Counted from the stretch's first letter, positions 52,129-61,728 are shown. The stretch is DNA of 64,000 bases from Streptomyces mangrovisoli (GCF_000974985.2 NZ_LAVA02000022.1:1-64000), one strand, 5' to 3'. The notes: generated from the letters alone by a model not told the origin. Numbers and translations are program-made.

Positions 52129-52908
52129 GTGCGAAGGATTCATGTGATCGGCATCGGGGCGGGCGACCCCGACCAGCTGACCCTCCAGGCGGTCCGCGCC
52201 CTGCGCGACACCGACGTGTTCTTCATCCTCGACAAGGGCGAGGTGAAGAGCGACCTCACCCAGCTGCGCCGGGACCTGCTCCGGACGCATGTGCCGGAGG
52301 GGACCTACCGGCTGGTCGAGGCGCGCGACCCCGAGCGGGACCGTGCCGCGGGCGGGGACGCGTACTCGCCGGCCGTCGGGGACTGGCGCAGCGCCCGCGC
52401 CGCCATCTACGAACGGCTGATCCGCGAGGAGCTGGCGGACGGGGAGCGCGGGGCGTTCCTCGTGTGGGGCGACCCCGCGCTGTACGACAGCACGCTGGCC
52501 ATCCTCCAGGAGGTGCTGGACGGGGGCACGGTGGCGTTCGAGTACGACGTCGTGCCGGGCATCAGCAGCGTCTCGGCGCTGGTGGCGCGCCACCGCACGG
52601 GACTGAACCGGGTGGCCCGCCCGGTGCAGATCACCACGGGGCGGCGGCTGGCCGAGGGCTTTCCGCGGGACGTGGACGACGTGGTCGTGATGCTCGACGC
52701 GCGGCAGGCCTTCCGGCGGTTCGCGGACGAGGACATCGACATGGACATCTACTGGGGCGCGTACATCGGCACGCCCGACGAGATCCTCATCTCGGGCCCC
52801 GTCCGCGAGGCGGCGCCCCGGATCGAGGAGGCGCGGGCGGAGGCGCGGGAACGCAAAGGCTGGATCATGGACACGTACTTGCTGCGCAGGCATCGGCAGG
52901 GGGACTGA
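52129..52908 (+). CDS. cobF: Precorrin-6A synthase (deacetylating)
   Basis: A 259-residue SAM-dependent tetrapyrrole methyltransferase. The N-terminal VIGIGAGDPDQLTLQAVRAL, GAFLVWGDPALYDSTL and DVVPGISSVSALVARH match the CobF group. It catalyses C1 methylation with loss of the acetyl group from precorrin-5 in aerobic cobalamin synthesis. GTG 52129 lies seven bases after a CAGACT hexamer, consistent with a leaderless mRNA. cobK lies 3 kb downstream, separated by an unrelated transporter. No cobalamin riboswitch is seen. Confidence 0.88.
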   Translation: MRRIHVIGIGAGDPDQLTLQAVRALRDTDVFFILDKGEVKSDLTQLRRDLLRTHVPEGTYRLVEARDPERDRAAGGDAYSPAVGDWRSARAAIYERLIREELADGERGAFLVWGDPALYDSTLAILQEVLDGGTVAFEYDVVPGISSVSALVARHRTGLNRVARPVQITTGRRLAEGFPRDVDDVVVMLDARQAFRRFADEDIDMDIYWGAYIGTPDEILISGPVREAAPRIEEARAEARERKGWIMDTYLLRRHRQGD

Positions 52909-52939
52909 CCGGCCCTGACCCCGTCCGCGGCCCGGTGGG

Positions 52940-53110
52940 GCCCCTTCGCGCAGTTCCCCGCGCCCCTGAAAAGCGGCGGCTTGCGCCGGATGAGATGGCG
53001 CCGCGGGCCGGTGGGGGCTTGGCGCGCCGTTCCCCGCGCCCCTGACGGGGCCCGTCGGCCCACGCCCTCACGCCCTGAAGGGGCGCGGGGAACTGCGCGC
53101 CAAGCCACGG
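52940..53110. repeat. Intergenic hairpin repeats after cobF
   Basis: Three copies of the CAGTTCCCCGCGCCCCT-type repeat lie near 52950, 53028 and (inverted) 53080. The second and third face each other and can form a hairpin. The 299-bp gap to the MFS gene otherwise holds only the palindrome at 53157. Confidence 0.75.
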
Positions 53111-53156
53111 CGCACCCGCACGGTTCCGCACAGGGGGTGCGGCCCCGGGCACCCGG

Positions 53157-53171
53157 GTGGGTGTAACCCAC
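53157..53171. promoter_or_regulatory. Palindrome upstream of the MFS-wHTH gene
   Basis: GTGGGT-GTA-ACCCAC, perfect 6-bp arms, 37 bp before the MFS start codon. It is a candidate operator. Confidence 0.5.
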
Positions 53172-53207
53172 ATGCGGGCCCGTCACGGCAGTGTGATCGT
53201 GGGGGGC

Positions 53208-55295
53208 GTGACCGTCACCGAGGATTCCGCCGGCCAGGCGCCCGTGCCGGAGGGACAGCCACCCGTCCTGGAGGGCCGCCGGCGCAACGTCGTCTTCGCC
53301 ACCATCGTGCTGGGCATCCTGCTCGCCGCGCTCGACCAGACGATCGTCGGCACCGCCCTCCCGACCATCGTGTCGGACCTGGGCGGCGCCGCGCACATGT
53401 CGTGGGTCGTCACGTCGTACCTCCTCGCGGAGACCGTCTCGACCGTGCTGGTCGGCAAGTTCGGCGACCTGTTCGGCCGCAAGGTGGTCTTCCAGGTGTC
53501 GGCGATCGTGTTCATCACGGGCTCGTTCCTGTGCGGCCTCGCCACGAACATGTCGCTGCTGATCTCCTGGCGGGCACTCCAGGGCGTCGGCGCGGGCGGC
53601 CTGATGGTGACCGCGATGGCGCTCATCGCGGACGTCATCCCGCTGCGCGAACGCGGCAAGTACCAGGGCGCGATCGGCGCCGTGTTCGGGGTCGCCACCG
53701 TCATCGGGCCGCTGCTCGGCGGGCTGTTCACGGACCATCTGACCTGGCGCTGGGCGTTCTACATCAACGTGCCGATCGCGATCGCCGTCGTCATCGCGGC
53801 CGCCCGCACCATTCCGGTGGTCAAGTCCGCCACCCGGCCCGTCATCGACTACCTCGGCATCGCCCTGGTGGCGGTCGGCGCGAGCGCCCTGATCCTCGCG
53901 ACGAGTTGGGGCGGCAACGAGTACGCGTGGAACTCCGGCGTCATCATCGGCCTGTTCGCGGGCGGCGCGATCGCGCTCGCGCTGTTCTGCTGGGTGGAGA
54001 CCCGGGCGCAGGAACCGATGCTGCCCATGCGGCTGTTCGGGAACCCGGTGTTCGCGGTCTGCTCGGTGCTCAGCTTCATCGTCGGGTTCGCGATGCTCGG
54101 CGCGATGACGTATCTGCCGAGCTATCTCCAGTACGTCGACGGCGATTCGGCGACCATCTCCGGCGTCCGCACCCTCCCCCTGGTGATCGGACTGCTCATC
54201 GCGTCCGTCTTCTCCGGCAACGTGGTCAGCAAGACCGGCCGCTACCGCGTCTTCCCGATCGTCGGCTCACTGGTGATGGGCCTCGGGCTGTATCTGATGT
54301 CCCGCATGGGCCCCGGCACCGGGGCGTGGCTGGAGTCCCTGTACATGTTCGTGCTGGGCGTCGGCATCGGCCTGAGCATGCAGGTGCTGACCATCGCCGT
54401 GCAGAACACCGTCGAGTACTCCGACCTCGGCACCGCCACCTCCGGTGTCACCTTCTTCCGGACGCTGGGCAGTTCGTTCGGCACGGCCGTGTTCGGCACC
54501 ATCTACACCAACACCCTGAAGCCGAACCTCAGCGACGGCGTCGCCGAGGCGGCCGGCCTCGGGGTGCTCTCCCCCGCCGCCATCGCCAAGGCGGCGACCA
54601 GCCCGGAGGGGGTGCACCGGCTGCCCGCGCCGGTCGCCGCGCCGATCATCGACGCCTACGCCGACACCATCCACACCGTGTTCCTGTGGACCGTTCCGGT
54701 GGCGGCGGTCGGCTTCGTGGTCGCCCTGTTCCTCAAGGAGGTCCCGCTGCGCGACAGCGCGCGGATGGGCTCCACCGACATGGGCGAGGGCTTCGCCTCC
54801 CCGCACGGCGCGGACTCCCAGCGGCTCCTGGAGGCGTCCGTCGGGAAGATCATCGGCCGGACCGACCTCGACACCGCCCGCCGCATCATCCAGCAGTCCG
54901 ACAGCCGGCTCGACGTGGCGGGCGCGTGGGCGGTCATGCAGGTGGAGCTGTACACACGGCTGGTCGGCCACGCGAGTCTCGGGCTGATCGCGGGCCGCCG
55001 CCGGCTTCCGCCGGAGGTGCTGATGCCGGTGTTCGACCGGATGGTCGAGGAGGGCTGCCTGACCCGGCACGGTCTCTTCCTCGCCCACACCGAGGCGGGC
55101 GAGCGGGAGGCGGAGGCGCTCAGCCGGGCGTGGGGCAGGTGGCTGTCGGACCGGGTCGAGGAGGACATCGGCCGCCCGACCGGCCTGGACCTGCGCGCCG
55201 CCGTCGACGCGATCGCCAAGCGGCTGCTGGTGGAGGACCTCAGCGGAGGTCTGCCGCAGCGCCCGGAGGAACCGGCGACGGACGGCACCCGCTGA
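53208..55295 (+). CDS. DHA2-family MFS transporter with C-terminal winged-helix-like domain
   Basis: A 695-residue protein. About 14 helices (residues 25-535) with [15 protein letters not shown] (motif A) and the [23 protein letters not shown] segment identify an EmrB/QacA-type exporter. After the last helix a soluble region of about 140 residues contains [20 protein letters not shown] and [20 protein letters not shown] followed by [10 protein letters not shown], resembling a MarR/PadR-like winged helix. GTG 53208 is chosen after GGGGGGC; upstream starts would cross the palindrome. The substrate is unknown. It interrupts cobF and cobK. Confidence 0.82.
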   Translation: MTVTEDSAGQAPVPEGQPPVLEGRRRNVVFATIVLGILLAALDQTIVGTALPTIVSDLGGAAHMSWVVTSYLLAETVSTVLVGKFGDLFGRKVVFQVSAIVFITGSFLCGLATNMSLLISWRALQGVGAGGLMVTAMALIADVIPLRERGKYQGAIGAVFGVATVIGPLLGGLFTDHLTWRWAFYINVPIAIAVVIAAARTIPVVKSATRPVIDYLGIALVAVGASALILATSWGGNEYAWNSGVIIGLFAGGAIALALFCWVETRAQEPMLPMRLFGNPVFAVCSVLSFIVGFAMLGAMTYLPSYLQYVDGDSATISGVRTLPLVIGLLIASVFSGNVVSKTGRYRVFPIVGSLVMGLGLYLMSRMGPGTGAWLESLYMFVLGVGIGLSMQVLTIAVQNTVEYSDLGTATSGVTFFRTLGSSFGTAVFGTIYTNTLKPNLSDGVAEAAGLGVLSPAAIAKAATSPEGVHRLPAPVAAPIIDAYADTIHTVFLWTVPVAAVGFVVALFLKEVPLRDSARMGSTDMGEGFASPHGADSQRLLEASVGKIIGRTDLDTARRIIQQSDSRLDVAGAWAVMQVELYTRLVGHASLGLIAGRRRLPPEVLMPVFDRMVEEGCLTRHGLFLAHTEAGEREAEALSRAWGRWLSDRVEEDIGRPTGLDLRAAVDAIAKRLLVEDLSGGLPQRPEEPATDGTR

Positions 55296-55420
55296 CCGTC
55301 CGGCGACCCGCCGCGACTGGACCCACCGCCCTCCCGCCGACCGTCCGGCGACCCGTCACGGCCGGACCCACCGCAGCCCCGCCGAGCATCCGGCGGCCCG
55401 TCGCGGCCGGACTCACCGCA
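55294..55420. repeat. 45-bp tandem repeat, three copies, after the MFS stop
   Basis: Units start at 55294, 55339 and 55384 (GACCGTCCGGCGACCCG...ACCCACCGC). The third unit runs into the 3' end of convergent cobK. Confidence 0.78.
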
Positions 55421-56159
55421 GTCGCGGCTCCAGTTCGGCCAGGGCGGCCGGTACGTCGGCCACCGCCGTCACGCCCTCGGGCAGCGGCGGGCGTCGTACG
55501 AGCACGACGGGCACGCCGAGTTCGCGGGCGGCGGTGAGCTTCGCGGAGGTCGCCGTACCGCCGCTGTCCTTGGTGACCACGACGTCGATGCGGTGTGCGC
55601 GCAGCAGCGCGCTCTCGTCGGCGACCGTGAACGGGCCGCGCGCGAGCAGCACTTCGGTGTGCGGCGGCATGGGCGGCTCGGGCGGCTCCACGGACCGTAC
55701 GACGAAGTGGAGTCCGGCCAGGTGGGCGAAGGCGGCGAGGCCCAGCCGGCCCGTGGTCAGCAGCACGCGGCCGCCGAGCTCCGGCAGCAGGGCGGCCGCC
55801 TCGGGCAGCGAGGAGACGGAGTGCCAGCGGTCCCCCAGGCCCGGCCGCCAGCCGGGCCGGCGCAGCACGACCAGCGGGAGCCCGGTCGCGGCGGCGGCGC
55901 GGGCCGCGTTCGCGGTGATGGCGGCGGCGAACGGGTGGGTGGCGTCGACCAGTACGTCCACCCGCTCCGCGCGCAGCCACGCGGCGAGCCCCTCGGCGCC
56001 GCCGAACCCGCCCACGCGCAGCTCCCCTTCGAGGGCGCCGGGCCGGGACACGCGTCCGGCGAGCGATGTGGTCACCCGGGCCCCGGGGTGGGCCACGAGG
56101 GCGGCGGCCAGTTCGCGGGCCTCGGTCGTGCCGCCGAGGATCAGCAGGTGCGCGGGCAT
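55413..56159 (-). CDS. cobK: Precorrin-6A reductase
   Basis: A 248-residue protein. LLILGGTTEARELAAAL at the N-terminus, DATHPFAAAITANAARAAA, and the C-terminal VVTKDSGGTATSAKLTAARELGVPVVL are diagnostic for CobK/CbiJ. It reduces precorrin-6A to dihydroprecorrin-6B with NADPH. It starts at ATG 56159. It is transcribed opposite to cobF, so the two cobalamin genes are not in one operon. Confidence 0.92.
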   Translation of the reverse strand: MPAHLLILGGTTEARELAAALVAHPGARVTTSLAGRVSRPGALEGELRVGGFGGAEGLAAWLRAERVDVLVDATHPFAAAITANAARAAAATGLPLVVLRRPGWRPGLGDRWHSVSSLPEAAALLPELGGRVLLTTGRLGLAAFAHLAGLHFVVRSVEPPEPPMPPHTEVLLARGPFTVADESALLRAHRIDVVVTKDSGGTATSAKLTAARELGVPVVLVRRPPLPEGVTAVADVPAALAELEPRLR

Positions 56160-56203
56160 GGCACCGAGCGTACGGGGCGGCTCGACGGGGAGGTGAACAC
56201 GGT

Positions 56204-56977
56204 TCAGCGCAGCAGCAGTTGCAGCGCGCCCAGCACGGTGGCGGCGATGACGAGCTGCTCGAACAGCCGCTGGTCGATCTTGTGCACGGCCCATTTGCCG
56301 AGGAGCGCCCCGCCGACCACGAACCCCGCGAGGGCCGCGTCGAGCAGCAGCGAGCGGCCGTCGATCAGGCCGAGCCCCGCGCTGAAGGGCACCTTGGTCA
56401 GGTTCACGATGAGGTAGAAGAAGGCGGAGGTGCCGAGGAAGCCGAGCTTGCGGAAGCCCGCGGAGAGCAGGTACAGCGACATCACGGGGCCGCCCGCGTT
56501 GGCGACCATGGTGGTGAAGCCGCCGAGGACGCCGTAGGAACGGGCCCTGGCCCGGCCCGCCCTGGTGGTGACCGCGCCCGGTTCGGCGGCCCGCTCGCCG
56601 GTGCGGCGGCGCCACACCGTGATGCCCGCCATCAGCAGCAGGATCGCGCCGATCGAGGTGCGCACCATGCCGTCGTCCGCCCACAGCAGGAACAGCGTGC
56701 CGGCCACCACGCCCGCGGCCGCCGCGGGGAAGAGCCGCCACAGCGTGGGCCAGTGGGCGTGCCGCCGGTAGGTGGCGACGGCCAGCACGTCGCCGCAGAG
56801 CAGCAGCGGCAGCAGTACGCCGGTGGAGGCGCGGGCGGGCAGCACGGCCGCGAAGACGGCGAGGCTGACCGTGTTGGCACCGTTGACCGCGGTCTTGGAG
56901 AAGCCGACGAGAAGGGTGGCGAGCGCGAGGGCGGCGAACCCCCACCCGGATATGTGCCAGAGCGTCATCGTGTCCAT
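56204..56977 (-). CDS. TauE/SafE family permease
   Basis: A 257-residue membrane protein with about 7-8 helices. ATLLVGFSKTAVNGANTVSLAV near the N-terminus and GVLGGFTTMVANAGGPVMSLYLL in the second half are the two homologous TauE/SafE repeats. Family members export sulfite or organosulfonates. ATG 56977 is used; ATG 56968 is an alternative. It lies 44 bp upstream of cobK in the same direction, so co-transcription is possible. Confidence 0.85.
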   Translation of the reverse strand: MDTMTLWHISGWGFAALALATLLVGFSKTAVNGANTVSLAVFAAVLPARASTGVLLPLLLCGDVLAVATYRRHAHWPTLWRLFPAAAAGVVAGTLFLLWADDGMVRTSIGAILLLMAGITVWRRRTGERAAEPGAVTTRAGRARARSYGVLGGFTTMVANAGGPVMSLYLLSAGFRKLGFLGTSAFFYLIVNLTKVPFSAGLGLIDGRSLLLDAALAGFVVGGALLGKWAVHKIDQRLFEQLVIAATVLGALQLLLR

Positions 56978-57009
56978 GCGAACACCGATGCTATGCACAG
57001 GCATCCGTC

Positions 57010-57145
57010 CGTGTCGCGCCCCAAAGGGGCGCGGGGATCTGCGCGACCGGCCACGACGCACCCGCACACGGCATCCGGCCGCACAGGGCGCCGCGCCCGA
57101 AAGGGGCGCGGGGAACTGCGCGACCGGCCACGCCGCACCCGCACA
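57010..57145. repeat. Two direct copies of the GGGGCGCGGGGAACTG repeat
   Basis: Copies at about 57026 (one base changed, GGGGATCTG) and about 57105, each followed by CGCGACCGGCCACG. They fill the 219-bp gap between the TauE/SafE start and the thiolase stop; nothing else is seen there. Confidence 0.75.
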
Positions 57146-57196
57146 GGCACCCGGCCAGAGGAACCGGCACCGATTCCCCGAGCCCCCCGCAGGGGC

Positions 57197-58384
57197 TCAG
57201 TGCCGCTCCACCAGCACCGCGCTCCCCTGCCCCACCCCCACGCACATGGTCGCGAGACCCCGTTCCGCGCCCGTCCGGCGCATCCGGTGCAGCAGCGTGG
57301 TGAGGATGCGGGCGCCCGAGCAGCCCAGCGGGTGACCGAGGGCGATCGCGCCGCCGCTGGGGTTCACCAGGTCGGGGTCGACGCCGAGGAGGTCGACGCA
57401 GGCCAACGCCTGTGCGGCGAACGCCTCGTTGAACTCCGCCTCCTGGACGTCCGCGACGCTCCAGCCGGCCCGTGTCAGCGCCTTGCGGGTGGCGGGGACC
57501 GGGCCGAGGCCCATCACGTCGGGGTGCACCCCGGCCGAGGCGCCCGCGACATAGCGGCCGAGGGACTCCAGGCCCAGGTCGTTGAGGGCCTCCTCGCTGA
57601 CCAGGAGCAGGCCGGCGGCGCCGTCGTTCATCGGGGACGCGTTGCCCGCCGTGACGGTGCCGCCCGCGCGGAAGACGGGCTTGAGGCGGGCCAGCTTCTC
57701 CGGGGAGGTGTCCTCGCGCACGCACTCGTCGCTGTCGACGACCACGCCGTCGGGGCGTTCGACGGGCAGGATCTCGTCGTCGAAGTGCCCGTTCTTGCGC
57801 GCCTCGGCGGCCCTTTGGTGGCTGCGCAGGGCGAAGGCGTCCTGGCGCTCGCGCGAGATGCCGTGGCGTTCGGCGACCTCCTCCGCGGTCTCCCCCATGG
57901 CCAGCACCCCGTGCAGGTCCTTCATCGCCGGGTTGACGAGCCGCCAGCCCAGGCGGGTGTCGTACGTCTCGATGCGGTGCGGCAGCGCCTCGTCGGGGCG
58001 GGGCAGCACGAAGGGGGCGCGGCTCATCGACTCGGAGCCGCCCGCGAGCACGATGTCCGCCTCTCCGGCGGCGACGGTGCGCGCGGCGGCGGTGACGGCC
58101 TCCATGCCGGAGGCGCAGAGCCGGTTGACCGTGGCGCCGGGCACCGAGTCCGGGAGGCCGGCGAGCAGGGCGGCCATGCGGGCGACGTTGCGGTTGTCCT
58201 CGCCCGCCTGGTTGGCGGCGCCCCAGTAGACGTCGTCGATCCGGGCCGGGTCGAGCGCGGGCACGTCCGACACCAGGGCCCGGATCACGGCCGCGGCGAG
58301 ATCGTCGGGCCGTACGGTGGACAGCGCCCCGCGGAGCTTGCCGATGGGGGTGCGGCGGGCGGCGGCGAAGTGGACGGGACGCAC
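57197..58384 (-). CDS. Acetyl-CoA acyltransferase (thiolase)
   Basis: A 395-residue thiolase with all catalytic residues: Cys90 in [10 protein letters not shown], His351 in [10 protein letters not shown] and Cys381 in CVGVGQGSA, plus [10 protein letters not shown]. Degradative thiolases of this type (FadA/PcaF) cleave 3-ketoacyl-CoA or 3-oxoadipyl-CoA. It starts at ATG 58384. The divergent intergenic region with a lipase-like gene contains small palindromes, so lipid breakdown may be co-regulated. Confidence 0.9.
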   Translation of the reverse strand: MRPVHFAAARRTPIGKLRGALSTVRPDDLAAAVIRALVSDVPALDPARIDDVYWGAANQAGEDNRNVARMAALLAGLPDSVPGATVNRLCASGMEAVTAAARTVAAGEADIVLAGGSESMSRAPFVLPRPDEALPHRIETYDTRLGWRLVNPAMKDLHGVLAMGETAEEVAERHGISRERQDAFALRSHQRAAEARKNGHFDDEILPVERPDGVVVDSDECVREDTSPEKLARLKPVFRAGGTVTAGNASPMNDGAAGLLLVSEEALNDLGLESLGRYVAGASAGVHPDVMGLGPVPATRKALTRAGWSVADVQEAEFNEAFAAQALACVDLLGVDPDLVNPSGGAIALGHPLGCSGARILTTLLHRMRRTGAERGLATMCVGVGQGSAVLVERH

Positions 58385-58431
58385 GTGGGACTCCTGACCG
58401 GCGGCGCTGACGGCTCTGACGACACACTTAA

Positions 58432-58444
58432 TTAGCGTTGCTAG
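58432..58444. promoter_or_regulatory. AT-rich palindrome in the thiolase/hydrolase divergent region
   Basis: TTAGC-GTT-GCTAG (one arm base unmatched) inside the AT-rich stretch 58425-58457. A second inverted pair, GTCCCAGG (58457-58464) and CCTGGGAC (58482-58489), lies nearer the hydrolase start. Confidence 0.45.
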
Positions 58445-58503
58445 TTTTGGACTCTAGTCCCAGGACCGCTCTCCTGGGAACCCTGGGACGATCCGGAGGA
58501 GCC

Positions 58504-59319
58504 ATGCCCGAGCCCGAGGTCCGCGAGCACGTCCTGGACGGCGCCCGGGGCGCCCTCGCCGTCCACGAGTGGCCGCACGCCCACCCCCGCCGGGTCGTCC
58601 TGGTCTCGCACGGCTACGGCGAGCACGCCGGGCGGTACGCGGGCCTCGCCGCCGTACTGCACCGGCACGGCGCCGCGGTGTACGCGCCCGACCACCTCGG
58701 GCACGGGCGCTCCGCGGGCGAGCGGGTGCTGATCGAGGACTTCGAGGACGTCGTCGGCGACCTGCGCACCGCCGCCCTGTTCGCGACCGCCGCGCACCCC
58801 GGGCGGCCGGTCGTGCTGGTCGGGCACTCCATGGGCGGGCTGATCGCCGCCCGGTACGCGCAGCGGTACGGCGACGACCTTGCCGCGCTCGTGCTGTCGG
58901 GGCCGGTGATCGGCGGCTGGGCGCTGCCGGGACGGCTGCTGGCGCTCGACGAGATCCCCGACACACCCATCAGCCCGGGGGCGCTGTCCCGCGACCCGGC
59001 CGTGGCCGCCGCCTACGCCGCGGACCCGCTGGTGTGGCACGGCGGGATGAAGCGGCCGACGGTGGAGGCGTTCGCCCGCACCCTGGACACCGTGGCGCGC
59101 GGCGGCGACGTGGGCGCCCTCCCGGTGCTGTGGCTGCACGGCGAGGCCGACCCGCTGGTGCCGCTGCCGGGCAGCCGCGTCGGCGTGACGGCACTGAGCG
59201 GCGGGCGGCTGACCGAACGCGTCTACCCGGGGGCGCGGCACGAGGTGTTCCACGAGGAGAACAGGGACGAGGTCTTCGCCGACCTCACCGGGTTCCTGGA
59301 CGGAGTTTGCCAGGCCTGA
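58504..59319 (+). CDS. Alpha/beta hydrolase, monoacylglycerol lipase-like
   Basis: A 271-residue serine hydrolase. HGYGEHAGRY (about 36-45) is the oxyanion-type HG motif, GHSMGG carries nucleophile Ser109, and Asp216 (GEADPLVP) and His246 (ARHEVFHE) complete the triad. The pattern matches Hydrolase_4 monoacylglycerol lipases. GGAGGAGCC precedes ATG 58504. It is divergent from the thiolase, which would fit glyceride and fatty-acid use. Confidence 0.87.
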   Translation: MPEPEVREHVLDGARGALAVHEWPHAHPRRVVLVSHGYGEHAGRYAGLAAVLHRHGAAVYAPDHLGHGRSAGERVLIEDFEDVVGDLRTAALFATAAHPGRPVVLVGHSMGGLIAARYAQRYGDDLAALVLSGPVIGGWALPGRLLALDEIPDTPISPGALSRDPAVAAAYAADPLVWHGGMKRPTVEAFARTLDTVARGGDVGALPVLWLHGEADPLVPLPGSRVGVTALSGGRLTERVYPGARHEVFHEENRDEVFADLTGFLDGVCQA

Positions 59320-59339
59320 GAGACCCCCCGCGGGCCGGT

Positions 59340-59545
59340 GGGGGCCGGTCGCGCAGTTCCCCGCGCCCCTTTCGGGGTGGGTCTGTCCGTGTGTCAGGTG
59401 CGGGTCCGTCGTGGCTTTTCGCGCAGTTCCCCGCGCCCCTGAGGGGCGCGGGGAACTGCGCGAAGAGCTCCACCGGCCCGCGGGCGAACAACCGCCGGAG
59501 GCAGCAGGCCCCGACAGGGGCGCGGGGAACTGCGCGACCGGCCCC
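59340..59545. repeat. Intergenic hairpin repeats after the hydrolase
   Basis: Copies of the CAGTTCCCCGCGCCCCT repeat lie near 59354 and 59425, with inverted copies near 59445 and 59520. The gap 59320-59598 contains no gene. Confidence 0.78.
59418..59464. terminator. Perfect 22-bp hairpin built from two inverted repeat copies
   Basis: Arms 59418-59439 and 59443-59464 are exactly complementary with a three-base TGA loop. It is the strongest hairpin in the window and lies about 100 bp after the hydrolase stop, so it may terminate transcription. Confidence 0.6.
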
Positions 59546-59598
59546 CACCGGCCCGCAGGCGTCGTTTGCCCGCAGAGCCCCGGGGCACCCGCACCCGC

Positions 59599-59853
59599 AT
59601 GGAACGGGATTGGATGCGGAACGCCGCCTGCGTCGGAGAGGACCCCGAGTTGTTCTTCCCCGTGGGCGCCACGGGACCGGCGCTGCGCGAGGCGGCCGAG
59701 GCGAAGCGGGTCTGCGCCCGCTGCCCGGTGGCCCGGCAGTGCCTGACGTACGCACTGAGGAACGGGCAGACGTCCGGCGTGTGGGGCGGGACCGACGAGG
59801 CCGAACGGGCCGACCTGGTGCGCGGGTCCGGGGCCCGGCTCAGAGCCCGCTGA
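59599..59853 (+). CDS. WhiB family (Wbl) iron-sulfur regulator
   Basis: An 84-residue WhiB-like protein. Four conserved cysteines Cys11, Cys39, Cys42 and Cys48 (CxxC and CxxxxxC spacing) would hold a [4Fe-4S] cluster, and GVWGGT at 60-65 is the family turn before the basic C-terminus. Wbl proteins are actinobacterial regulators that usually bind the principal sigma factor. ATG 59599 has no strong ribosome binding site. It overlaps the convergent HAD gene by 14 bp. Which Wbl subtype is not clear. Confidence 0.9.
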   Translation: MERDWMRNAACVGEDPELFFPVGATGPALREAAEAKRVCARCPVARQCLTYALRNGQTSGVWGGTDEAERADLVRGSGARLRAR

Positions 59854-60706
59854 CGGGCAGGTCCAGGACGCGGGCGATCGTGCGGAGCACCCCGTTGTCG
59901 TTGTTGGACGGCGCGACGTGGCGGGCCCGCGAGACGACCTCGGGGTGGGCGTTGGCCATCGCGAAGGACCACTCGGCCGCGTCCATCATCTCCAGGTCGT
60001 TGAGGTAGTCGCCGAAGACCATGGTCTGCGCGGGCGTGATGCCCAGCTCCCGCTGGAGCCCGCGCAGGGCGGCGCCCTTGTCCGCGGTGCGGTTCATCAC
60101 GTCGACCCAGTGCTCGCCGGAGACGACGACCGAGTGCGTCGCGGCGAAGGGGGCGAGGGCGGGCGCGGTGGAGTGCTCGGCGGAGCCGAAGTCGAAGAGG
60201 GCCACCTTGATGATGTCGTCCTCGACGGCGGTGGTGTCCTCGACGATCCGGTGCTCGGCGTAGTACTTGAGCACCTCGTCGAGGAACGGCCGGTCGGTGC
60301 GGTCCACGTACGCGGCCCGCTTGCCGCAGACCACGGCGCCGACGTCGACGCCGTCCGCGACGAGCCCGCGTACCGCCCGCACGACCGCGGCGACGACGGC
60401 CGGGTCCATCGGGTCGGAGCTGAGCTCCACGCCGTCGCGCACCACGTAGGTGCCGTTCTCCGCGATGAACACCATGCCCTCGGCCACGTCGGAGAAGTCG
60501 CGGGCCAGGGTGGCGTACTGCCGTCCGCTCGCCGGGCTGAACAGCACCCCGCGCTCGCGCAGCAGGGCCAGTACCTCGCGCAGGCGGGGCGGGGCCTGCT
60601 TGGCGTCGTCCAGGAGGGTGCCGTCCATGTCCGAGACGACGAGTCGGATGTCGGCGGGGCCTGCCTGGGGGCCGGCGGTGGACGGGGCGGGGGCGAGGTA
60701 CGGCAT
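59840..60706 (-). CDS. Cof-type HAD-IIB family phosphatase
   Basis: A 288-residue HAD hydrolase. The nucleophile motif DMDGTLLDD has Asp26 and Asp28, the Cof-type cap lies between about 100 and 200, and the C-terminal GDYLNDLEMMDAAEWSFAMANA is motif IV. Family members dephosphorylate sugar phosphates, FMN or pyridoxal phosphate. GGAAGC precedes ATG 60706. The substrate is not predictable. Confidence 0.88.
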   Translation of the reverse strand: MPYLAPAPSTAGPQAGPADIRLVVSDMDGTLLDDAKQAPPRLREVLALLRERGVLFSPASGRQYATLARDFSDVAEGMVFIAENGTYVVRDGVELSSDPMDPAVVAAVVRAVRGLVADGVDVGAVVCGKRAAYVDRTDRPFLDEVLKYYAEHRIVEDTTAVEDDIIKVALFDFGSAEHSTAPALAPFAATHSVVVSGEHWVDVMNRTADKGAALRGLQRELGITPAQTMVFGDYLNDLEMMDAAEWSFAMANAHPEVVSRARHVAPSNNDNGVLRTIARVLDLPVSGL

Positions 60707-60848
60707 GTGCTGCTTCCGGTCGGGGCGCACGTCACACCGGTGGGTGGTCCGCGCACCGGTGGTCGCTTCTCCGCACACCAGTGTCGCAAACGCGCCGCGG
60801 GGGTCGTCCCCGCCGAATCCCGGGACAGGCTGATCATCGGGCGGCAGA

Positions 60849-61706
60849 ATGGCGACGGACGTGACGGACGACACGAAGGGCGAGGACGACGTGACCGACA
60901 ACACCCATCCCCCGACAGGCGGATCGGCGAGGCTCAACACCTCCGTGGCGCACAACGCGCGGGTGTGGAACTACTGGATCGGCGGCAAGGACAACTACGA
61001 GGTCGACCAGCAGGTCGGCGAGCACGTCGCGACGATGTTCCCGGTGATCCGTGAGGTGGCCCGCGCGGACCGTGACTTCCTCGGCCGGGCTGTGACCCAT
61101 CTCGCGGCCGAGCGCGGGGTGCGCCAGTTCCTCGACGTCGGCACCGGGCTGCCGACCGTGGACAACACGCACGAGATAGCCCAGCGCGTCAGCCCGGACT
61201 CCCGGATCGTCTACGTCGACAACGACCCGATCGTCCTGGTGCACGCGCGCACCCTGCTCACCAGCACCCCCGAAGGCGTCACCGACTACATCGACGCCGA
61301 CGTGCACGACCCGGCGGCCATCGTGGAGCGGGCCGCCGGGACGCTGGACCTCGGACAGCCGGTCGCGGTGATGCTGCTCGGCATCCTCAACTTCGTGCTG
61401 GACACCGACAAGGCCCGGGAGATCGTGCGCGAGCTGGTCGCCGCCGTGCCCTCGGGGAGCTTCCTGGTCCTCACCCACCCGACCTTCGACGCCGAGTACG
61501 GCGGCGAGGGCAACATCCCGGCGATGGAGTTCTGGAACGAGAACGCCGTGCCGCCCATCACCGCCCGCAGCCACGCGGAGATCGCCTCCTTCCTCGACGG
61601 ACTGGAGCTGGTCGAGCCCGGCCTGGTGTCGTGCTCCCGGTGGCGTCCGGAGGACGGATCGGCAGCCGTCGTACCGCAGTTGGGCGCGGTGGCCGTGAAG
61701 CCCTGA
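60849..61706 (+). CDS. SAM-dependent methyltransferase of the PF04672 (DUF574) family
   Basis: A 285-residue protein. NTSVAHNARVWNYWIGGKDN and FLDVGTGLPTVDNTHEIAQ with IVYVDNDPIVL are the hallmarks of this streptomycete-abundant methyltransferase family, whose substrates are unknown. ATG 60849 is used, but GTG 60891, just before TDNTHPPTG, is a good alternative since the first 14 residues are low-complexity. The GlnA-like gene follows 22 bp later. Confidence 0.85.
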   Translation: MATDVTDDTKGEDDVTDNTHPPTGGSARLNTSVAHNARVWNYWIGGKDNYEVDQQVGEHVATMFPVIREVARADRDFLGRAVTHLAAERGVRQFLDVGTGLPTVDNTHEIAQRVSPDSRIVYVDNDPIVLVHARTLLTSTPEGVTDYIDADVHDPAAIVERAAGTLDLGQPVAVMLLGILNFVLDTDKAREIVRELVAAVPSGSFLVLTHPTFDAEYGGEGNIPAMEFWNENAVPPITARSHAEIASFLDGLELVEPGLVSCSRWRPEDGSAAVVPQLGAVAVKP

Positions 61707-61728
61707 CCGACCTCGACGAGGAGGACGT

